This document shows positions 8,929 to 16,614 of a stretch of 37,419 nt of DNA, one piece after another; within the stretch, counting starts at the first letter, position 1; every line of letters begins with the position of its first letter. The translations under genes and the position numbers were made by a program. The notes below the pieces were generated by a model. It saw nothing but the letters and a program-made list of their open reading frames with translations. It was not told the origin of the DNA and searched no databases. Source of the stretch: Dokdonella sp. (GTDB lineage Bacteria > Pseudomonadota > Gammaproteobacteria > Xanthomonadales > Rhodanobacteraceae); contig JALOBC010000029.1 of the NCBI GenBank assembly GCA_023228465.1, positions 1 through 37,419 on the forward strand, in the 5' to 3' direction.

Positions 8929-8959
8929 AAAAGCCGGCATGGCGTTGGCCATGCCGGCT
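8929..8959 (-). terminator. Rho-independent terminator of rpsU
   Basis: A perfect 12-bp stem (AGCCGGCATGGC / GCCATGCCGGCT) with a 4-nt loop is followed on the minus strand by TTTT. It lies about 50 bp past the rpsU stop. It separates rpsU from yqeY transcriptionally. The stem may also act on the convergent outer-membrane gene, but no T-tract is seen on that side. Confidence 0.9.
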
Positions 8960-9007
8960 GGTGTCATCCCGTGTGTCCGTTGGCCGGGCGGCGTGCCCGG
9001 CGCGCCC

Positions 9008-9223
9008 TCAATACAGGCGCTGGCGCTTGGTCACGTCGCGCGAAACGCGGCGCAGGTGGCGCTTCACCGCAGCAGCGCGCTTGCGCTTGCGCTCCTGGGT
9101 CGGCTTTTCATAGAACTCGCGCTTGCGCACTTCGGCCAGCACGCCGGCCTTTTCACAGGTGCGCTTGAAGCGGCGCAGGGCAAACTCGAACGGTTCGTTT
9201 TCGCGAACTTTGACGCTGGGCAT
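9008..9223 (-). CDS. rpsU: 30S ribosomal protein S21
   Basis: 71 residues, the usual S21 length. It has the canonical [20 protein letters not shown] start, the [14 protein letters not shown] core and a very basic C-terminus ([16 protein letters not shown]). S21 is a small-subunit protein that helps mRNA selection during initiation, near the anti-Shine-Dalgarno end of 16S rRNA. The start codon has GGAG about 8 bp upstream. A good sigma-70 promoter lies 46-75 bp upstream, overlapping the divergent tsaD start, and a strong terminator lies about 50 bp past the stop, so it looks monocistronic here. Confidence 0.97.
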   Translation of the reverse strand: MPSVKVRENEPFEFALRRFKRTCEKAGVLAEVRKREFYEKPTQERKRKRAAAVKRHLRRVSRDVTKRQRLY

Positions 9224-9268
9224 GAAGACTCCGATGAATGGGGGACGGCACTTGCGGGAAAGCCGCGT

Positions 9269-9298
9269 ATTATACCCGCATGACTGGTGACAACGCAA
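9269..9298 (-). promoter_or_regulatory. Sigma-70 promoter of rpsU
   Basis: On the minus strand -35 TTGCGT (9298 to 9293), an 18-bp spacer and a perfect -10 TATAAT (9274 to 9269). The expected start point near 9262 gives a leader of about 39 nt. The -35 and spacer lie inside the first codons of the divergent tsaD (start 9280), so the two genes share this segment. Confidence 0.75.
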
Positions 9299-10329
9299 AG
9301 CATTCGATCGGTCCGGTCCTCGGCGTGGAAACCTCCTGCGACGAGACCGGAGTGGCCGTCTACGATGCCGCGCGCGGCCTGCTGGCGCATACGCTCTACA
9401 GCCAGATCCGCCTGCACGCCGATTACGGCGGCGTCGTGCCGGAGCTGGCATCGCGCGACCATGTGCGCAAGCTGGTGCCCCTGGTCGAGGAAACCCTGGC
9501 GCGTGCCGGGCTGGGCGTGGCCGACCTCGGCGGCGTCGCCTACACGGCGGGCCCCGGCCTGGTCGGCGCCCTGCTGGTTGGCGCCACGCTGTCGCGTGCA
9601 CTGGCCTGGGCGCTGGACGTGCCGGCGATCGCGGTGCATCACATGGAAGGGCACCTGCTGGCACCGCTCCTGGAAGCCGATCCGCCGCAGCCGCCGTTCG
9701 TCGCCTTGCTGGTGTCCGGCGGACATTCCATGCTGATCGAAGTGACGGCCATCGGTCGCTACGCCCTGCTTGGCGATACTCTCGACGATGCCGCCGGCGA
9801 GGCCTTCGACAAGACCGCCAAGCTGATGGGCCTGGCGTATCCGGGTGGCCCCGCACTGGCCGCCCTGGCCGCGCAGGGCAGCGCCGGGCGGTTCCGCTTT
9901 GCGCGGCCGATGACCGACCGGCCGGGCCTGGACTTCAGCTTTTCCGGCCTCAAGACCCAGGTGCTGCTGGCCTGGCAGGCCAGCGACCAGTCCGAGCAGA
10001 CCCGCGCCGACATTGCCCGTGCCTTCGAGGATGCCATGGTCGAAACGCTGGCCATCAAGTGTCGCCGCGCGCTCGCCGCGACCGGCGCGAGCACCCTGGT
10101 CGTCGCCGGTGGTGTCGGTGCCAACCGCAAGCTGCGGGCGACGCTGGCGGCGGCAGGCGAGCGCGACGGCTTCCGCGTGGCCTTCCCACGCCTGGAGTTC
10201 TGCACCGACAACGGCGCCATGATCGCGCTGGCGGGCGCGCTGCGGCTTGCCGCCGGTCAGCGCGAGCCGCCGGGCATCCGCGTGCGTCCGCGCTGGCCGC
10301 TGGAAGAACTGCCGGCCCTGTCGGCCTGA
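9280..10329 (+). CDS. tsaD: tRNA N6-threonylcarbamoyladenosine (t6A37) modification protein TsaD
   Basis: 349 residues, Kae1/Qri7 family. TsaD transfers the threonylcarbamoyl group to A37 of ANN-decoding tRNAs, working with TsaB, TsaE and TsaC. Family signatures are [15 protein letters not shown] at the N-terminus, the metal-binding HHMEGH at about 119-124, [22 protein letters not shown], the C-terminal [12 protein letters not shown] and [10 protein letters not shown]. The ATG at 9280 is preferred over an upstream in-frame start because it lies a normal distance before the conserved core. It is divergent from rpsU with only 56 bp between the start codons, the usual order in gammaproteobacteria. 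A strong hairpin follows 17 bp past the stop. Confidence 0.97.
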   Translation: MTGDNAKHSIGPVLGVETSCDETGVAVYDAARGLLAHTLYSQIRLHADYGGVVPELASRDHVRKLVPLVEETLARAGLGVADLGGVAYTAGPGLVGALLVGATLSRALAWALDVPAIAVHHMEGHLLAPLLEADPPQPPFVALLVSGGHSMLIEVTAIGRYALLGDTLDDAAGEAFDKTAKLMGLAYPGGPALAALAAQGSAGRFRFARPMTDRPGLDFSFSGLKTQVLLAWQASDQSEQTRADIARAFEDAMVETLAIKCRRALAATGASTLVVAGGVGANRKLRATLAAAGERDGFRVAFPRLEFCTDNGAMIALAGALRLAAGQREPPGIRVRPRWPLEELPALSA

Positions 10330-10346
10330 GTTTGCCCGGTGAAAGA

Positions 10347-10374
10347 ACAAGGGCTTCCCGAAGGAAGCCCTTGT
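10347..10374. terminator. Shared hairpin terminator between tsaD and the metalloprotease gene
   Basis: A perfect 12-bp stem (ACAAGGGCTTCC / GGAAGCCCTTGT) with a CGAA loop lies between two convergent genes. On the minus strand it is followed by TCTTTC, so it best serves the protease gene; on the plus strand the tail is not T-rich. It can plausibly stop readthrough both ways. Confidence 0.75.
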
Positions 10375-10394
10375 CCGGTGCATGACGCGCGAAG

Positions 10395-13300
10395 TCAGTG
10401 CACGCGCGCGCGCTGGGTGGCCGGGCCCATGCGGGCCGGCGCGGCGCGCGGTGGCGTCGCACCGCACTCCAGCGTCACGTCGTCCATCATCACGCCGGCG
10501 ATGTCACCGTTCGGTGCATCCGCGCTCCAGTCGAACCTGACCTCGTGAGCCTGGCCGTCGAGATATTGCGCCGGCACCTCGAAGGTCTGCAGTTCCCAGT
10601 CGGTAGGGCTGCCGCCGGCGGCGATGTTCTGCACCACGGCCCCGTCGATCATCAGCTGGAGGGCGGCGGTGGCATCGCCGCTCAAGTGGTTGACCATCCA
10701 GTAGTTGAGCCAGCGCGCCTGGCCGGCCGGGAACACCACCGACTGGCTGAGGTCGGCGGTGTTGGCCTGATCCCAGCCGCCCATCCATACGAACCAGCTG
10801 CCGGTGCGCGCGACGAAGGTCCCGCCATCGTCGCAGGAAGCGTCGCAGAACGAGGTGCCGCCGATGCTGTCGACGCTGTCCCAGAACGGATTCTCGAAAT
10901 CCACCGTGGCCTCGAAGCTCGGATCCTCGAACAGTTGCTGCGGCACGCAGGCGGCCGGGCCACCGTCGTCGAAACCATCGGCGAAGATCTGGTCGGTGAC
11001 ATCCGTCACGCAGGTCACCGCCACGTCGCTGACGTTGGTCGTGCCGACGCTGCCGCTGCCATTGGCGACCGTGCAGGTCTGTGCCGGGTTGCCCGGTTGA
11101 CTGACCACACCCACCACGTAGGCGCTGCCGCTCGGCAGGCCGCCCGGGAAGGTGAAGACGCCATCGGCGGCGATCGGCAATTGCGCCGCGCCGTTGAGGT
11201 CGAGCACCAGACCGGTGCCGGCCAGGCCGCTGACCGCCCCGCCGATGGTATAGGTCACCACCGGCTCGTTGCAGTCCACCACCACGTCGGTGACGTTGGC
11301 GCCGGCGATCACGCCACTGCCGTTGGCGACCGTACAGGTCTGGCCGGCCGGCTGCTGGGTGATTGCCACGTTGTAGCTCTCGCCGTCGTCCAGTTCATTG
11401 CGGAACACGAACGGCCCGTCGCCGTTGATCAGCAGGTTCGCGCCGGAATTGAGGCGCAGCTTCAGGCCCGTGCCGGTGAGGCCGGTGACGTTGCCGCCGA
11501 CGGAGAACGTGGTCGGCGTGCCGGTGACACAGTTCACCTGCACGTTGGTCACGTTGCTGCTGCCGATGGTGCCGCTGCCGTTGCTGACCGTGCAGACCTG
11601 GGCCGGATTGATCGGCTGCGCGGCAACGCTCACCGCATAGGCGGAACCGCCGGGCAGCGCCGCAGGGAACGTGAACGAGCCGTTCGCAGCGATGGGCAGG
11701 GCCGCACCGCCATTCAGCTTGAGGGCCAGCCCGGTCCCCGCCAGGCCACTGACCGTGCCGCCGACGGTATAGCTGCCGGTGCCGCCGGTGATGGTGAAGT
11801 CCGCCGGCGAGATGTTGAAGAAGATGTTGTTCGCGCAGTTGACCCGCACGCGCGCCTGGGTGGTGCTGACGGACGGCACGCTGATCGCCGCGCTGCCGGA
11901 GTTGGGTACGCTGGCCACCAGCGGCACGGGGAAGGTCTGGCCGCCATCCACGGACAGGTCGATATCGACGCTGGTGCAGCTCACCGGCGCGAGGTTGGTG
12001 TTGGCCACGTCCCAGGTCACGGTCTGGCTCTGGCCGGCACCCCAGCTCGCGCCACTGGCCGGCGCGGTGACCTTGAACGGACCGGCGCCGCTGCTCACCG
12101 TGATGCTGGTATCGACGCTGCTGCTGGTGCCGTTGCCGGCGCGCAGATCGCGTGCGGTCAGGCGGAACTTGAGGGTCCGGTTGGTGGTGGGCAGCGTTTC
12201 GCCCTTCTTCGGCGGGCCGCCGAGGATGGTCGAAAGCGAGGGGAAATAGCGCACGCCGGTTGGCATCGGCGGCCAGGTACGGAAGATCGGGCTGGAGCCG
12301 TTGTCGCCGGCCGAGAGCGGTGCCTGCGGGCCCAGATCCCATTCTTCCCAGCTGTACATCACGTTGTCACCCGAATCCGCGTCGGTCGCCGTGCCGCTCA
12401 TCAGGAACGGTGTGCGCGCCGGAATGGTATAGCCGCCGGACAGGCTGCCGGTGTCGATCACCGGGGCCTGGTTCGGGTTCGGCGTGTTGACCGAGCAGTT
12501 GCCGCTGCCATTGGAGAAGTTGGTGATCTCCTGCAGGCTGATGGCATGGAAGAACGGATCGGAATGCGGCTGCAGGTCATCGCTGCTGCAGATGCCCGCG
12601 TAGGCCATGATCGAGCTGCCGCTGCCCGGCTCATAGGCGGTCGAGCCATTGCGGTTGCCACCGGAGCAGTTGCCGAGCGAGCCGTTGAACGGATGGTTGC
12701 CGCCGAACTGGTGGCCCATCTCGTGGGCGACGAAGTCGATGTAGAAGGCGTCGCCGGTAGGGTTGGGAAGGCCCGTGGTACCGCGGGCCTTGGAGCTGCC
12801 ACACACCACGCGCAGTCCCGCGACGCCACCGCTGCCGGTCGTGAAGACGTGACCGATGTCGTAGTTGCCCGCGCCGATGGCGGCATTGATGACGCTGGTG
12901 CTGTTGTTGATGACGCCGGTGCCGTTGCTGGCGAATGGATCGGTCGCCGCATTCGGGTACATGATGAGGTCGTTGTTGGGCACCAGCGTGAGCTGGATCG
13001 CCATATCGTATTCGTACACCTCGTTGACGCGATTGACCGCGGTGGTCGTCGCGGCGAGGCCGCCGGCCACGGTACCGCCGCCCACGGCAGTGATGTAGCG
13101 GTTGTTGGCGGCCACGGCAGCCCGGTAGTGGCGATGCTGCACGCCGGTTTCCGTCATCGGTGCGTTGCCCTCGCCGGACAGGTTGAGGCCGGTTGCATCG
13201 ACGTGGGTGTCATGCACTTCGCACACGCCGGTGCCGCCTGGCACCTGCAGCTCGGCGCGGCGGAACACCAGGTAGCGATCGCCCGCGCCGAACTGTTCGG

Positions 13301-13733
13301 GGCGCACCACCCACACGCCGGCAGGGTCGAACACCATGGCCTGGAAACCCAGCGGCGAAACGTCCAGGCGCACGCGGCGCCCCTGCGCGTCCTGGCCCTT
13401 GAAGGTGAGGATGTCCGGGTACTTCGCCTTGAGCTCGGCCGGCAGGGTGCCCGAATCGACGACCATGAAATCGGTGAAGCCGCCGTTGGGTTCCGGCAGC
13501 GCGATGTCCACCGCCATGCCGCGATGGAAGGCATTCTTCAAATGATCGCTGGCGGCCGCCTCGTCCAGCGTCAGCACCCGGTACTCGGCCGGATGGGGTG
13601 CATCGGCGAGCAGGCTGCGCGAGGGATCCTCGCTCCACAAGCCGCCCGTCGAACCGGCCCACGCCCACACGGGCAGCATGAGGCAAGCGAGCAGCGCCAG
13701 CCGCCCTGCCACGTTCTTGAGAAATCGGTTCAC
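10395..13733 (-). CDS. Large secreted zinc metalloprotease (reprolysin-like) with C-terminal repeats
   Basis: 1112 residues. GTG start; an in-frame TAG five codons upstream leaves no other choice. An N-terminal signal peptide (LALLACLMLPVWAWA, cleavage near residue 27) is followed by a propeptide-like region. The catalytic core has the zinc site HEMGHQFGGNH near residue 340 and a Met-turn (SIMAYAG) near 376, the M12/reprolysin metzincin plan. After an Ig/fibronectin-like stretch (about 430-650) come three related repeats beginning VGGTVSGLAGTGL, VGGNVTGLTGTGL and IGGAVSGLAGTGL, each ending in CTVxNGSGxI...VxVxC. A QIFADGFDDGG linker leads to a C-terminal jelly-roll-like domain (about 925-1095) and a short basic Ala/Pro tail. 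Likely an exported degradative enzyme. The family is clear; substrate and processing are not known. Confidence 0.9.
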   Translation of the reverse strand: MNRFLKNVAGRLALLACLMLPVWAWAGSTGGLWSEDPSRSLLADAPHPAEYRVLTLDEAAASDHLKNAFHRGMAVDIALPEPNGGFTDFMVVDSGTLPAELKAKYPDILTFKGQDAQGRRVRLDVSPLGFQAMVFDPAGVWVVRPEQFGAGDRYLVFRRAELQVPGGTGVCEVHDTHVDATGLNLSGEGNAPMTETGVQHRHYRAAVAANNRYITAVGGGTVAGGLAATTTAVNRVNEVYEYDMAIQLTLVPNNDLIMYPNAATDPFASNGTGVINNSTSVINAAIGAGNYDIGHVFTTGSGGVAGLRVVCGSSKARGTTGLPNPTGDAFYIDFVAHEMGHQFGGNHPFNGSLGNCSGGNRNGSTAYEPGSGSSIMAYAGICSSDDLQPHSDPFFHAISLQEITNFSNGSGNCSVNTPNPNQAPVIDTGSLSGGYTIPARTPFLMSGTATDADSGDNVMYSWEEWDLGPQAPLSAGDNGSSPIFRTWPPMPTGVRYFPSLSTILGGPPKKGETLPTTNRTLKFRLTARDLRAGNGTSSSVDTSITVSSGAGPFKVTAPASGASWGAGQSQTVTWDVANTNLAPVSCTSVDIDLSVDGGQTFPVPLVASVPNSGSAAISVPSVSTTQARVRVNCANNIFFNISPADFTITGGTGSYTVGGTVSGLAGTGLALKLNGGAALPIAANGSFTFPAALPGGSAYAVSVAAQPINPAQVCTVSNGSGTIGSSNVTNVQVNCVTGTPTTFSVGGNVTGLTGTGLKLRLNSGANLLINGDGPFVFRNELDDGESYNVAITQQPAGQTCTVANGSGVIAGANVTDVVVDCNEPVVTYTIGGAVSGLAGTGLVLDLNGAAQLPIAADGVFTFPGGLPSGSAYVVGVVSQPGNPAQTCTVANGSGSVGTTNVSDVAVTCVTDVTDQIFADGFDDGGPAACVPQQLFEDPSFEATVDFENPFWDSVDSIGGTSFCDASCDDGGTFVARTGSWFVWMGGWDQANTADLSQSVVFPAGQARWLNYWMVNHLSGDATAALQLMIDGAVVQNIAAGGSPTDWELQTFEVPAQYLDGQAHEVRFDWSADAPNGDIAGVMMDDVTLECGATPPRAAPARMGPATQRARVH

Positions 13734-14005
13734 TGTATTTTCCCGCTATTGGTGCGGTCGCACGCGGCCGCGGAGTGGCACATGATCCGGCAGCCCAGCA
13801 TCGCCCAGACGCCAGAACCCCAGGGTAAGGCGCTGACTGTATCGAAGCTGAATCGCGTTTGCGAGCAAAAATTTCGATGCACCTGCGGTGCCGCCGCCGT
13901 GGCTGCGCGGCTGCCCACCCGCTTGCCTGGCCTAGAATGGGCCACTGTCGCGCATGCGGGACGCAACCGCACGGCGCCTTCAATCAATCCGGGAGCCGCC
14001 CCACC

Positions 14006-14368
14006 ATGGATCGCGTGTTCATCGAAGACCTGCGCATCGAGACGATCATCGGCATCTACGATTGGGAGCGCACCACGCGCCAGGTGGTCGCACTGGACAT
14101 CGAGATGGCCTTCGACAATACGCGCCCGGCGGCCAGCGACCGCATCGCGGACACGCTTGATTACAAGGCCGTCGCCAAGCGCCTGATCGCGCATGTCGGC
14201 GCGGCCCGGTGCGAGCTGGTCGAAACCCTTGCCGAACAATGCGCGGCGATCATCCGCAGCGAGTTTGGCGTCGCCTGGTTGCGCCTCAGGCTGTCCAAGC
14301 CGGGTGCCGTCACCGGCTCGCGCGCGGTGGGCGTGATCATCGAGCGCGGCGATCCGGGTGACCACTGA
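14006..14368 (+). CDS. folB: Dihydroneopterin aldolase
   Basis: 120 residues, normal length. FolB converts 7,8-dihydroneopterin to 6-hydroxymethyl-7,8-dihydropterin and glycolaldehyde in folate synthesis. Seen are the N-terminal DRVFIEDLRIETIIGIYDWER signature region, the DTLDYKAVAK segment and the ETLAEQCA substrate-binding helix with its Glu, and a C-terminal LSKPGAV. The ATG at 14006 has GGGAG upstream and starts right at the conserved MDRVFIEDL. A TAGAAT -10-like hexamer at 13933-13938 may be its promoter, without a clear -35. It overlaps folK or abuts it by about 10 bp, so the two are translationally linked. Confidence 0.95.
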   Translation: MDRVFIEDLRIETIIGIYDWERTTRQVVALDIEMAFDNTRPAASDRIADTLDYKAVAKRLIAHVGAARCELVETLAEQCAAIIRSEFGVAWLRLRLSKPGAVTGSRAVGVIIERGDPGDH

Positions 14369-14378
14369 AGCGGTGGCC

Positions 14379-14909
14379 ATGCAGCGTCCCGACGTGCGCA
14401 CCCGCACCGAGCGCGCCTGGCTCAGCCTGGGCTCCAACCTCGATCCCGTGCGCCACCTGCGCGCGGCGCTGGCCGAGCTGCGCCAGCGCTTCGGGGAGAT
14501 CATCGTGTCGCCCGCCTACCGGTTCGCGGCGGTGGGCTTCGAGGGCCCGGAGTTCATCAACCTGGCGGCCGGGATCGACAGCGATCTGGATGCCTTCGCC
14601 CTGAATGACTGGCTGCACGCGCTGGAAGACCGCCATGGCCGCCGACGGGATGTGCCGCGCTTTTCCAGCCGTACGCTGGATATCGACATCGTGCTGTTCG
14701 GCGACCTGGTGCTGGAAGGTCCCGGCCACCTGCAGCTGCCGCGCCGGGATCTGGCACAGGCCTTCGTGCTCAAGCCACTGGCCGACATCGCCCCGGAGGT
14801 ACGCGAGCCGCGCTCCGGCCGGCGCCTGGTCGAATTGCGTGACGCCTCGCCGGCGGCCTGCGCCCGTTATCCGCGGGTCGATCTCGACGCGCCGGCGCCA
14901 GGCTGCTAA
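14379..14909 (+). CDS. folK: 2-amino-4-hydroxy-6-hydroxymethyldihydropteridine diphosphokinase (HPPK)
   Basis: 176 residues from the ATG at 14379; a GTG at 14358 overlapping the folB stop would add seven residues and cannot be excluded. FolK transfers pyrophosphate from ATP to 6-hydroxymethyl-7,8-dihydropterin, the step after FolB. Signatures are AWLSLGSNLDP at the start, SPAYRFAAVGFEGPEFINLA, ALEDRHGRRRD and the HPPK motif RTLDIDIVLFG with its two metal-binding Asp, then LPRRDLAQAFVLKPLADIAP. It follows folB directly, so consecutive pathway steps are encoded together. Confidence 0.95.
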   Translation: MQRPDVRTRTERAWLSLGSNLDPVRHLRAALAELRQRFGEIIVSPAYRFAAVGFEGPEFINLAAGIDSDLDAFALNDWLHALEDRHGRRRDVPRFSSRTLDIDIVLFGDLVLEGPGHLQLPRRDLAQAFVLKPLADIAPEVREPRSGRRLVELRDASPAACARYPRVDLDAPAPGC

Positions 14910-14941
14910 AAGGCCATCCAACGATTACCTGAGGAACGGTC

Positions 14942-15784
14942 ATGGGACGCATTGCACGCAGCTGGGCGCTGGTCAAGGCCAGCGCCACCATCCTGCGCTC
15001 GGATCGCGAGCTGCTCGTGTTCCCGCTGCTGTCGACCGTGTGCAGCCTCATCGTCGTGGCGACCTTCATGGTGCCGGCGATCCTGTCCGGACCGGTGGCG
15101 AAGTTCGACCAGGGCGGCGATTCGCCCTGGCTGTGGCCCCTGGTCTTCCTGTTCTACCTGATCCAGTACTTCGTGATCTTCTTCTTCAATGCCGCGCTGG
15201 TCGGTGCCGCGCGCATCCGTCTGGATGGCGGTGACCCCAGCGTCGCCGATGGCCTGCGCATCGCGGCCGCGCGCTGGCCGCAGATCCTCGGCTACGCCGC
15301 AATCGCGGCCACGGTCGGCATGATCCTGCGCGCCATCCAGGAGCGCGCCGGCCTGATCGGGCGCTGGATCACCGGCCTGCTCGGCGTTGCCTGGACGGTG
15401 GCGAGCTTTCTCGTGGTCCCGGTGCTGGTCAGCGAAGACCTGGGGCCGATCGATGCAGTCAAGCGCAGTGCCAGCCTGCTCAAGCAGACCTGGGGCGAGA
15501 ACCTGGCCGGCAACATCGGTACCGGGCTGGTGTTCGGCCTCATCGCCATGGTCTGGATCTTCGCCTGCCTGGGCCTGCTGGCGCTGGCCATCTCCACCCA
15601 GTCGGCGGTCGCCATCGTTGCCATCGTGGTGGTCATGGCGCTGGGCATCATTCTCATCGGACTGGTCCAGTCCGCCCTGCAGGGCATCTATGCCGCGGTG
15701 CTGCACCGCTATGCCTGCAGCGGCGATGTCGGCAGCGGATTCGACGGCGCACTGGTCGCCGGCGCGTTCAAGGTCAAGGCCTGA
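14942..15784 (+). CDS. DUF6159-like integral membrane protein
   Basis: 280 residues, with GAGGA before the ATG. The N-terminus (GRIARSWALVKASATILRSD) followed by multiple hydrophobic helices matches the DUF6159 family as I know it. About five to six membrane helices are visible: around 26-50, 60-90, 118-135, 145-165, 190-220 and 222-250. A conserved-looking cytosolic segment, VPVLVSEDLGPIDAVKRS, lies between helices. No enzyme motif or transport signature is visible; the function is unknown. It lies 32 bp after folK in the same direction, so it may be read from the fol promoter, but no link to folate is implied. Its stop is 6 bp from that of the convergent pteridine reductase. Confidence 0.85.
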   Translation: MGRIARSWALVKASATILRSDRELLVFPLLSTVCSLIVVATFMVPAILSGPVAKFDQGGDSPWLWPLVFLFYLIQYFVIFFFNAALVGAARIRLDGGDPSVADGLRIAAARWPQILGYAAIAATVGMILRAIQERAGLIGRWITGLLGVAWTVASFLVVPVLVSEDLGPIDAVKRSASLLKQTWGENLAGNIGTGLVFGLIAMVWIFACLGLLALAISTQSAVAIVAIVVVMALGIILIGLVQSALQGIYAAVLHRYACSGDVGSGFDGALVAGAFKVKA

Positions 15785-15790
15785 GCGCGC

Positions 15791-16534
15791 TCAGGCAAGA
15801 GACCGGCCGCCATCCACGCGGATGATCTGGCCGGTCACGAAGGGTGCGTCCCGCAACAGCCACAGCACGGCGCCGGCCACGTCCTCCGGCGTGCCGCTGC
15901 GTGCGAGCGGCGTGCGGGCGATCAACGCCTGGCGATCGGCGTAGTCCTTGCCGGCTTCAGGCCACAACACCGCGCCCGGCGCGACGCCGTTCACGCGCAC
16001 GGCGGGCGCCAGTTCCTGGGCCAGCACCTGGGTGGCCATGGCCAACGCGGCCTTGCTCATGCAATAGACGCCGTGCCCGGGCAGCGGATGTTCGGCATAG
16101 ATGTCCACCAGGTTGACGATGGCGCCGCGCGCGGCCGTAAGGGCGGCGGCGGCGGCCTGGGCGAGGAACAGCGGTGCGCGCGCGTTGGCCGCGAACAGGT
16201 CGTCCCACTGCGCCGAGGCGATGGTGCCGAGTGGCGTGGGGTAGAACGCCGAGGCATTGTTGACCAGGCCATCCAGGCGGCCGAAGCGCGCCAGGCAGGC
16301 AGCCACCAGGCCAGGCAGGCTGGACAGGTCGGCCAGGTCCGCCTGCAGTGCGAGCGCGCTGCCGGGCCGCTGCGCGTCGAGTTCGCCGATCAGTGCATCG
16401 AGCTCGCGGCGCGAATGACGGCAATGCAGGGCGAGGTCGTAGCCCGCTGCGTGCAGGTGGCGGGCGATCCTGGCACCGACCCGCCGCGCCGCGCCGGTCA
16501 CCAGCACCACCGCGCGTGAATCCGCCTGGTTCAT
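15791..16534 (-). CDS. Pteridine reductase (short-chain dehydrogenase/reductase)
   Basis: 247 residues, classical SDR. NADP-binding motif TGAARRVGARIARHL at 14-28, the NNASAFYPTPLG segment typical of pteridine reductases, catalytic Tyr/Lys in YCMSKAALA, and the C-terminal GQIIRVDGGRSL. The Arg in TGAARRVG (in place of Gly-rich TGxxxGIG) favours NADPH and is seen in the PTR1/FolM group, which reduce dihydropteridines. Start ATG with a GAGGAGA site. It is convergent with the folB-folK-DUF6159 group; a role in reducing dihydrofolate or dihydromonapterin, complementing the FolB/FolK steps, is inferred from family plus context. A generic 3-oxoacyl-ACP reductase is less likely because of the NNASAFYP motif. 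Confidence 0.85.
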   Translation of the reverse strand: MNQADSRAVVLVTGAARRVGARIARHLHAAGYDLALHCRHSRRELDALIGELDAQRPGSALALQADLADLSSLPGLVAACLARFGRLDGLVNNASAFYPTPLGTIASAQWDDLFAANARAPLFLAQAAAAALTAARGAIVNLVDIYAEHPLPGHGVYCMSKAALAMATQVLAQELAPAVRVNGVAPGAVLWPEAGKDYADRQALIARTPLARSGTPEDVAGAVLWLLRDAPFVTGQIIRVDGGRSLA

Positions 16535-16614
16535 CGTCGGGTCTCCTCGGGTCGGGTTAAGCTGCGTGCCTCCCTGTCAGTGAGAGTGCCGCAGAAGCGC
16601 GCGCCGAACCAGCC

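Noticed and set aside
10398-14186. Very long plus-strand open frame (about 1260 codons) opposite the metalloprotease
   Set aside because: The composition is dominated by Ala, Arg, Gly and His with no domain, as expected for the antisense frame of a high-GC gene; the minus-strand protease has clear motifs and a signal peptide.
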